From a virus: 64,000 nucleotides of DNA. The translations under genes were made by a program, and so were the position numbers. The notes beneath the pieces were generated by a model. The model had not been told where the DNA came from and searched no databases. It saw only the letters and a program-made list of their open reading frames with translations. The stretch is taken from positions 62,001 to 126,000 of IMG/VR virus record IMGVR_UViG_3300007735_000804. One strand, given 5' to 3'. Every line of letters begins with the position of its first letter. The first letter of the stretch is position 1. Positions 42,930 through 53,500 of the stretch are shown piece after piece.

Positions 42930-44513
42930 TTAAAATTCCAGGATAATTTTAACGTCTTCTTTTTGTCTAGAATTTCTCGTAACCGTTGGTCTATTATCGA
43001 TGTAAATTATATCACCAGACTTATTATTTATCTCAGGGTTTGCGAACCCATTTGTAAATTGCACACCAAGATTTATAATTCTATTTGAGATAGTTGTGGT
43101 TATTCCTGTAAAACCACTTATAGTTGCATTCCAACCTCCACCGTATTTTGAAACTTGAATACCACTAGTAAAATCAACTAGTCCTCCAGAAGAGCTGAAA
43201 AACGAAGAAATTCCAGAAAAATCTGTAGTATTAGTTCCGCCACCAGCACCATAATATAAAGATCTATCTCTAGAATATTTTAAAACTAAAGTTTCTGAAT
43301 CATAAGATATTACATAACCACGGGCTATTTTACCAGTTGTTGTATTAATTTGTTGGATGATGTCGCCTACAGTTGGTGTTCCGCTAGAAACAGAACTAAA
43401 TCTCATGGAATATACTCCAGAAAATTCATTTTGAGTATATACCGTTGTACTTAATCCGGTAGAATCATAAATGGTTGGGTTTTTTAAAATTCCAACTTGT
43501 GCAAATTTTGAGTCTACTGGAAAATCTTTTGTAGAATCATCAAATCTGGCATAAATTAAAACTTTATCTGCACCTAATTCTTTATATAAATTAAAACCAT
43601 GTCCCTTTGAAGGTGGTATAATAGGAATTAGTTCTGCGTAAATTCCGCTAGGACCAATTGTATTAGAACCTGTCCCCAAATCTACCAAAGCATATGTGTA
43701 TTGCTTTCCTCCAGAAGTAACAACAACATCACTAATTTTTGTTGAATTATCAATGGTTACTGAAACAGTGGCATTAGATCCATCACCAACTAAATTATAT
43801 GATTTTGTTCCAGGTGCATAACCTAAACCTTGATTTTTAATATAAACTTTTTTAATTTGATTTTGATTCAAATCTGAATTTCCATTTTCTCTAACAGCAG
43901 TAATTTGAGCATCTGTTGAACTTTCCCAATCATTAGGTAATGTGATATATTCTGTAGAATCAAATTTTATAATATCACTAGGGGAGATAGTATACAAATA
44001 TTTCCAAACATATCCATCACTGAGTTTAGATGGTTCTAAATCTGTAAATGTTGGTTCTACTACAGATGTGCTACCATTAGTGCTAATTCCAGAAGATCCA
44101 TTATCAATACAAATATAAACCCTAAAATCGGAATTCACAACATAATAATTTGCATCATATAATCTTAATGAACCAGAATTTGGTGATGGGTTAGTAACAG
44201 AATAATCTGGTCTATACATTTCATATTTTTGACCAGAAGTCCAGGTAATTTTTCTAATTACTCTTCTAATATTTGCTCCAGTAACTTTTTTACCAAATAG
44301 TATAGTAGATTCATAATGATTCAAATAATCAATATTATCAGTCGGATTTGGTGGCGTAGTATCCCAAGTACTGGATCTACCAAAACCAACAGATGATGGT
44401 GATGGATTGACCAATCCAACAAAGACATAATATGAATTTGAAGAATCATTAACAGAATCTACAAAATTAGAAGCATTAAGTATTCTAAACTGTTCTGTTA
44501 CAAGTGCAGACAT
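42930..44513 (-). CDS. 8: Baseplate wedge protein gp8
   Basis: The 527-residue protein contains SNSYYVFVGLVNPSPS, ANIRRVIRKITWTSGQKYEMY, DANYYVVNSDFRVYICIDNG and LSDGYVWKYLYTISPSD, the hallmark blocks of T4-like gp8 (334 residues in T4). The extra length includes a GLGYAPGT-type repeat. It forms part of the baseplate wedge with gp6 and gp7. It has its own TATAAATA promoter 20 nt upstream. Confidence 0.92.
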   Translation of the reverse strand: MSALVTEQFRILNASNFVDSVNDSSNSYYVFVGLVNPSPSSVGFGRSSTWDTTPPNPTDNIDYLNHYESTILFGKKVTGANIRRVIRKITWTSGQKYEMYRPDYSVTNPSPNSGSLRLYDANYYVVNSDFRVYICIDNGSSGISTNGSTSVVEPTFTDLEPSKLSDGYVWKYLYTISPSDIIKFDSTEYITLPNDWESSTDAQITAVRENGNSDLNQNQIKKVYIKNQGLGYAPGTKSYNLVGDGSNATVSVTIDNSTKISDVVVTSGGKQYTYALVDLGTGSNTIGPSGIYAELIPIIPPSKGHGFNLYKELGADKVLIYARFDDSTKDFPVDSKFAQVGILKNPTIYDSTGLSTTVYTQNEFSGVYSMRFSSVSSGTPTVGDIIQQINTTTGKIARGYVISYDSETLVLKYSRDRSLYYGAGGGTNTTDFSGISSFFSSSGGLVDFTSGIQVSKYGGGWNATISGFTGITTTISNRIINLGVQFTNGFANPEINNKSGDIIYIDNRPTVTRNSRQKEDVKIILEF

Positions 44514-44532
44514 TTGAATATTGTTTTTTCTA

Positions 44533-44540
44533 TATTTATA
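44533..44540 (-). promoter_or_regulatory. Late promoter TATAAATA for gp8
   Basis: A perfect late box lies in the 32-nt gap between the 3983-residue gene and gp8. Confidence 0.85.
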
Positions 44541-44545
44541 CTTGG

Positions 44546-47500
44546 TTAGAGAATCTTTTTAATCGGTCCAATATTTCGTAAACCATAACCCCTTCTCTGA
44601 ATTGTTGGAAATGTGGTTAACCCCGAATTAATTCTAAATCCAGACACTCCTATTGAAATGGGTGATGATGACCTAGAGAACCCTGTAAATTTACCCCAAG
44701 AAAAATTTCCTACGTTTGATCCAGTTGTTGCAAGACCAACCACAGAAGTTGAAGATCTTACGTTACATGTAATTATTCCTAAGGAGGGGTTAATTCCACT
44801 TATTTGATAGATGTTATCCAAACATGTAGTTCCCACTCCCACCACATTGGAATCTTCATTTCCTATAGATGTAACGCCTTGACCAACTTTTGTATTGAAA
44901 ATATAAATTGGGTCACCTACGGAAAGACCGTTAACTGTGGAAAGTTTAAAATTAATTGCTAAATTTGTTCCAATTCCAACTGTTGTTCCAATACCAAGAA
45001 TATTTCCAGATTCTCCAGTAACATTAGTTACTTGAGATATAATTTCATATGTTACATCTGGTAGAGGGACGATTACTTGTGGAGGTCTTGATCTTGTGTA
45101 ACCAGCTCCAGGATTCGTAATTGTGGTTGTAGATAATGATCCATTTACTATAGAAATAGATGCGGTTGCTGTTGTTCCAATAGAAACTGATAGTGTCGTG
45201 CCAAATCCAACAATAGATGTGGGTGGCGAAGAAATTTTTACAACTACAGAAGAACCAGTATATCCACTACCAGCATTATTAATTGATAATGATTGAATTG
45301 TTCCTGCAGAAGAAACTATTGCAGTTACAGCAGCTGATACTGGATCTGCAATACCGGAAATAATTAGTGCATCAAATTCTGTTGGCGTTATCGCTTCATA
45401 ATTGAAAAAGTTTGCATCATCTACAAAGATCTCAGAGCTGCTTGTAGTTATTGTTTTAATAATTTTTGCAGTTGGATAAATCTGAGGTTCTATAGAATCT
45501 CTTGCTTTTGAAATTAATTCTCCATCTACAATTTTATCTACTTTTTGTTTAGACCAATAAACTGGTTTACGATTTGTTCCATCTACTCCTTGAAGAGTAT
45601 ATAGATTTGTTGTCAATGTATCTGATGTAGAAATGCCAGATACTATTCTGGTATTTTGTGTTGTTGTAACCCCTAAATTGCTATTATTACTAAAGACTTG
45701 GAGGTCATCTCCAGGTTTAATAGTTTCAAATACATCAACAGATTGACTATCATCAGAACTTCCTCTGTAAAAATAAATATCGACTTTATCTTCTGCTTTA
45801 GGTGCTTCTGTAAATGTAAATGATGTTCCACCAGTAAATTGATATGCAATACCAGATTGTTGAAGAATTCCATTAACAAATATAATAAGCAATTGATTGA
45901 AATCAATAAATTGCGAATCAGGCTCTGTTGAACTTGCTTCAAAACTTAATAATTGAGAATTATAATATAATGGGAACCTAGTTCTTATTCCATTTTGAAG
46001 ATTTTTAATTGAATCAATATAATCCAATTCCCCAAATTGCCAAGCCGAAAACGAATCACTAAAAGTTTCTAGAATTGTTAGTTGAAACTCTGATATTGGA
46101 CTATTTAAATTGTAATCTGTTACAAGACCTACAACTTTAACCACATCGCCACGTTTAAAATTATAACCATTTCTAACAACTTCAAAATTAGTTATTTGGA
46201 ATAAAGTTGATCCTATTCCAGCTACAGAACTTACTCCAACATCAACATTTACTAATAAACCAGTTCCACAATCTGTAGTTGCACCTATCCCTAGTCTAGA
46301 AACTCCAATGACGGATAGATTAGAATAAGTTGGTGGTGATATATTAATCGTCGGTCTATTGTATCCAGTTCCACCATTAACTATTGTAAATGACAATGTG
46401 CCACCAGCACCAACAGACGCTGTGATTGTTGCTGGAGTTCCAGTATGTGTAGAATCTGTTACTGCTATTGATACTGGACTTCTATATCCAGAACCCCAAT
46501 TCAAGTTTCCAGTAGTTCCAATTCCAATTGAAGTTATTGACCCACCAACACCAATTATTGCGGTTACGGATGCACCAACCAATGGCGCGTAACCTAATCC
46601 TGGTGTTGAACCTAAAGATACAATAATACCACCTCTAGGAAGTTGATTCATATTTAGATCAGATTGTGAAATCACTATTGATCCATTTGCAGATGTAATT
46701 CCAGAAAATACTATACTACTAATACCAGCAGCAGAATTCTCTATAATTTCAAAATTATTACTTGGGTTATTTTGAGTTGATGGTGTTTGATATATTCCAT
46801 TTATTAAAACTATTCCATTACCACCACTGGTTCCCAAACCAACTGTATTTGCACCACCAACAGTTAAATTATAAGTTTGACCTATTCCGGTAAATCTTTC
46901 TGATATATTGTCATAAACAATATTGGAAGTATAGTCTTTTTTCAAAAATACTCTTCCATTAAAATACGATCTCGCCTCTGGAAGTTCATCAAAATTTTCT
47001 AATATTTGATCATCTAAACTCCCTTTTGGTGCTTGAGTAAAATAAATATTACTCTTTGCAATATTAAATGAACCTCTGTAAATAGATGCGATTCCGGAAT
47101 TAGTATGGGTAGATATTGAAGAACCTAAAAATCCTCTTTGAACACTTATTAGGGGAAATGTTCCGGCAAAAGATATTGGACCAGAATAAGTTGTACCAAA
47201 ACCCACATTAACAATATTCATATATTCATCGTCAATTTTCATTACATCTCCAATTGCAATAGAAGATATCCCACTCAATCCAAAAGTTGTAGATGCAGTT
47301 CCAATTTGACCACCATTATTCACAGTATAATTTAATAGTGAATATGCTATTGGTGATTGGATTACGTTATCAACTGAAATAATTGTTTTTTCGTTCTTTT
47401 TAACCATTTCAAGTTCATGAGCATTACCAGATCCTGCAGAAGTAAAGGTAACATATATTCCAGTAGTTGCATATTCTTTTCGTGTTGCTAATTTAAATTT

Positions 47501-50500
47501 ATCGTTACTTATTTTTATGGCATATAAAGTTTGTGGTAGTGTATTAGTTACAACTCCAACATGATTTAATGTTGATCCAATTCCAACAGAACTTGCGGCG
47601 ATACCAATAAAAGATGAATTTGGTCTATAAATCAATTCTTCTCCAGTGCTAAAGAAATGGTTTTCAATATTGAATTCTCCACTTGAGAAATTAACAATAG
47701 AACTATTTGAAGGGTCAAATGTCTTCATGAAAATAGGAGTTCCTTGGAATGTTAATTCAAAATCAAGTTTATTAATATCATTATCATTAATACTAATATA
47801 TTTTTTAACCCCTACCGATTCTAAAATATTAGAATACTCCAATGATGGTGCAACATTATAGTAATCATTATCTTTAAAGAAACTTTCATTGAAACTTAAA
47901 ATTTCAAAAGTACCAGTTATTGATGAATCTGGATAAAATTTAAGTGATGCCGTAGATCCTACCAATTCTCCACCAAATGTTCCTATACCAGATGTACTAC
48001 CTATTGATAAGAATGGATATTGTGTAGTATATGTATTTGAATTATCTGCAATAAGCATTACTTGATGAAGTGCGCTTGTCTGACCTGTACCGACTCTTAT
48101 TGTTGATTTAACTGATGTAAATTTAGAAATGTCAAAAGATATAATTGTAGATGCAGAAGATACTACTGAATATAAAGAATCATATTTTACAGTATTTTCA
48201 TACCCATCAAGTTGACCAAGTTGTTTAAATCTATATGTTCCTATACCAATTGCAGTTGTTCCAAATCCTACTGTTTTAGATCTTATTGTTACTGGATTAC
48301 TAGATGTATTAGTATAGTCGAAAGTTAACACCCCACCAGTTATTGAAGCACCAAATGAACCTATAAAATTAGAACTAGAACCGTTTTCAGTATCAAAATA
48401 AAATTCCGAGATATTTGTATCGGTGCCATTATGATCTACAAAAACTTCGGCATAGTTTATTTCATTAGTTATATTATCAATTAAATTAATTTCAGCATAT
48501 ACTGACTTTAACTTTGATATTTGAGATTGTAAAATAATTGAGGTTGATGCTGAAGAAACGGTTGATGTTACTCCTGATATATTAATAAATCCTATTGAAG
48601 TAGTACCAATACCCGTAGCATAATTTAAAAAAGTAGTATTTAAATACTTAATATTATATGAAGTTGTATAAGGATCTATTGGTTCAAATTTTAAATGAAA
48701 ATCTCCAGAACTAGTAACATCAACATCCGCATAGATATTGCCAATTGTATTAGATGTATATCCAATTTCTGTTGAAAACCCAGAATTGATACTGCCTTTC
48801 TCCAATGTAAAAATATCAGAATCATTATTTAAAACTATTATTTCATTAAATTGGATTTGAGAATAATCTTTACTTATTATTTGTACTAGATATTTGTTAT
48901 ATTTTCTTGATGGTATGATATCTGCAATTTTAGATGATGTATTGAGATCAGAACGTTGAAGTGATGATGAAAATTCTGAACTAATATCATCAATTTCAAG
49001 AACTCTATTAGTTTTACACTCAATATAATCTGCTAATCTTTTATTTTTAAATTTCAAAGATCTGGAACTATTGTCAAGAATATTAGTATCTAGAACTAAA
49101 TCAAAATTACTAATTGTATCTATTCTATTTTCATTTGTAATATTATAGAAAGAATATGTATAATCTTCAACCGTTGTTGTACTTACTCCAACACTTTCTA
49201 AAATCTGAGTATCCGAAAAATTCTTAAGTCCAACTGGATGAAGTAATCCATTTACAGAACTAACTATTTCTGACCATTCTTGGTTACTCTTTACACTATA
49301 AGAGAGATTTTGATAGTAATCATTATCAGGTATAACTTGACTATCATCATTTAATTTGCCAATATTATCTGACCATCCGATTTTTTGAGTAGAAGCATAC
49401 CCGACTGAAAAATAACCAGAAGATTTTTTGATAGTATTAATAGTCGCTAAAGATCCAGACTCCGTTCCTCTAATTATTTGATTTGATTGTAAATCATAAG
49501 TTCCTATTATTTTAAGATAGTTCTCATTTGAACTTACAATTTTCAAATCTACCGTTTCAAAACCAATTTGTGTTTTGACTTCTAAAACTTCACCAGCAAG
49601 AAAATATGAAAAATTTTGTATAACATCAAATTTTGGATAATTATTATAATTAATAATGACTCCATAAGAATTATCTGTGCTTTTTGCTATTCCTGGATTT
49701 GTTGTAAGACCCGCAAGACTAAATTCTAATATTCTAGGAAGGTTTGTTCCCGCGTTGCTATAGTTTGATACATTGAAAAATCGATACCCATAATTTTCAG
49801 AGTTAAATCCATCTCCTGCCGTTCCCTCTTTTTGAAGTCCCTCTACAAAAATACGGTCTCCTATGGCAAATGGTTCAAATGAAAAACCAGATAGTGGTGT
49901 TACCAAAGTGCATGTTATGATTCCGGAAGAGGAAGATTGTATGGTTTGAATACCAACTCCATTATTATTATTAATTGATCGTATTGTAACTGTATTTTCT
50001 GGAAGACCTACAGGATCGACTTCTAGTGTCACTGATTGTATTGAGTTACCAGAAAGGTTTGCAATCAATAATCCAGAATTTATTTTTTCACCTGTATCAG
50101 AATCTACTATAACTAAATCTGGAGCAAAAGTATAATTTTTTCCACCATCTGGGATTGAAATATTACTAATAGTATTGGAATTTTCAATTGTTGCAAATTG
50201 TGGTATTAAAGCTTCTGGTTTGAGAGTTTTATCTGAAGAATATTCAAATCCCTCATTGATAATTCTAATCTCTTTGATTTTTCCAATATCATTTGATTTT
50301 GGTATAATATAAGCACCCGAACCAAAAGTTGAATCTATCCCTTCAAAAACTGGTAAACTTCTAAAATTATTGCCCGGCGAAGTTGATCTAACCTTGGATA
50401 CCCCACCAGAAGTATTTGTAGATGAAGTTGTATACTTTAATATATTACACTCAGTTTGATTATAAAGATTTTTTTCTGGCGATTTAGACAATGATATATT

Positions 50501-53500
50501 GAATGTTGTTGTGCCAACACCAGAAACATTGTATATTCCTTGATAGTTACTATCAAGGAATGATATTTGGCAATAATTAACAACTTCACTATCTGCTGTA
50601 CTTATATAACCAGATTTCTCTAAAGCATAGAATAATTGGGGAGGAAACTCATCATTATAATTTAATGTCAGTGATGCATTTGTTGACACACCAACTGTTC
50701 CGACTCCACTTATTGAAAATACTGAAGTAGAACCAGTAGAAATAAATTCATCATTGAAAGTTTGGTCGTAGAAAATTTTAAATTTATAACCAGATAAAGA
50801 AGAACTTGATAAATCAAATACTAAATTGTTATTTTTTATTAATGAAATTGGTGGATTGACCAAAGAAATAGTTTGAGAAGAACCCCCAGTATCGGCAATA
50901 CTTACAGTGGTTGGTGGTAAAGTCCTTACACAATCTATATAAGTTTCTGATAATTTAATATTATTAGCGTCAATTTTATAAACATAATAAAATCCTGTAG
51001 ACAATCCAGATGCAACTCTATTTGCAGTATAGATAATTTTATCTCCAGTATTGAGATTATGTAGAGGTATATTAATATTTCCCGTTACCGTATTAATACC
51101 TGTGGAATTAAAACCAACTGGATTTACTAAAATATATCCTGTAGAAGTATCTCTTGAAACTCTGATGGCAGTTGAAGTTCCAATACCCACTGAAAGGTTT
51201 GGTTTAACTAGAAGATTAATTAGATCTCCAGAAACAAGATTATGTGATGTAGATACTGAAACTTGGGTCGTAATTTTTTCAATATCACCCTTTACTTGGG
51301 CAAAGTCTGACTCAAATGAATATTGATAATTATCAGAACCATTGGATATAAAGAATAGACCTCGTGTAGATGTTGTCAACCCGATCTGAGTAACAATGCC
51401 AATATAATCTACAGATTTTTTGATGATATATACTGTTTGACTATCGCCACTAAATGGCAAATTAAATGGTGTACTTCCCGAAGTATTGGCAACTGAAATT
51501 TGATTAGAACTTCCTAATTTTCTAAAGGTAACTTTCTGATTTGTTTTAAATGGATGATTTGGAAGATAAATTGATTGTGTTGGAATCGAAATTGTATTAT
51601 TTGTTTGAATACCAATATTATTAGTAACTGCAATTCCAATACCCACTGTTGTACCAACTCCAACAGATTGAGTTGGATTAAAATAAACAGAATCATTAAT
51701 ATACGAATCAAAATAATCTACAGATTTATTAATAGTAAAAGTATCTGGAACAAAATAAACTGGTGTTGTTTGAGTATGGGCAGTGCCAGTTGTTTCCCTA
51801 ATAACTCTAACAATATTTTGAATTGGAAAAATATTTAAGACTGATAATGTTTCAGATTCAATTGCAATACTGCTACCAATTGAAATATTTTCTGGAATAT
51901 TGGATATGTATATATCAGTTACAATTCCAGATGCAGTATATGCTGGTATGTCTTTAATTAAAGTTGATGTATATGACGTAACTCCAATTTGATGGAATCC
52001 ATTTAATTCGGAGATAGAAGTACTGAATCCAGAAATATTCACATAATCCAAATTTTCTAAACTATGTCTTGGGAAAACTTTTACTTCAATTTGATTTCCA
52101 TTTTTCCAAGTAAAAATAGCATCATCATATGAAGTTATGGAAGTTTGTAAATCTACAATTTCTTTTCCTTCAATCTCAGATACTTGTGCAATTATTCCAC
52201 CACCTCCTGTACCATTCTCATCAAATTGAAGTTTATCACCAACTTTATATCCATCGCCAGAATTGATAATCTCAAAATCATCAATTGAACCAGAAGTAAC
52301 CGATTCAATATTCGTAATTTGATTTATAACTTCGTTTGATTCTATAATAAAGTCATTACCAGCATAAGAATCATTAACCTTATAAGGAAATGTATTGCGA
52401 ATTAAATTTGAATTATTAAAATCAAATGATTGATCTAATAATTTATTATCTGATATAAATTTTGATCTATATCTATTTCCGATGAAATACGGGAATTGTC
52501 CAACTATATTATTATTTGAATCAATTGTTGAAGTTGCAAAATATGCATAAATTCCATTTGGAAATTCTGGTGTAACACAAAATCTACCATTACATTCATC
52601 AAGATCTCCAGAATTTGTAAACTCATAATCATCAATAAAAAATCCATAAGGAAACCCTGATGGTCTATCATTTATTTTGGTTGGTTTTAATGTATAACCA
52701 GAAGTTAATTTCTTAATAGATAGAGTATTTTTTGGATCTGAATATCCATATGAACCATAAATTGGATTTCCGTCATATGCCCAACCTATAATTGGTGAGT
52801 GCTGAGACCCATTATCTGGATATTCTATTTGACCAATATATCGTTTGAATTCTGATTGAAGTATCTGCGAATATCCACAAACGGCATATTGTAAATTGTT
52901 ATATGACGATAATATAATTTCATTCGTTGCTGTTGTTCCTGCACTAACATTGTTATATAAAACATTATTATTGATATCTAAAGATCTTACTTCTGAATCA
53001 AAAATCGCATTTTTTCCAGCAGGAATAACAGTTATTGTTGTGTTAGATGTTGAATAACCTGCACCAGGATTTACAATAATTAAATTTGTGATTTTGTTAT
53101 CATATATCACTGGTCTTAAAACTGCACCAGTTCCTACACCAGATACTTGAATATCTGGTGTTGAATAGTATTCACTTCCACTATATTGAATAGAGACATC
53201 TACTATTCTTCCATTAGAAATGACTGGACTAAATTGTGCATTTTTACCATTTTTGACTGTTATTGTAGGTTTTTTATGATAATTTAAAGTTGTTGACCCA
53301 TACCCAGAACCATTATTATAAACATAAATTTCCGATATTTTTCCTCTCACAATTGGGGTAACATTTATTACTCCTCTAGATTGCGTGGTTCCTAATCCTA
53401 CCGAAGTATATTGGACATTAAGAGAAATTTTTGGATAATTAAAAATATGATAACCACTACCAGTTGATCCTAAACCAACATTTTTTCTTCTCTCATAATT

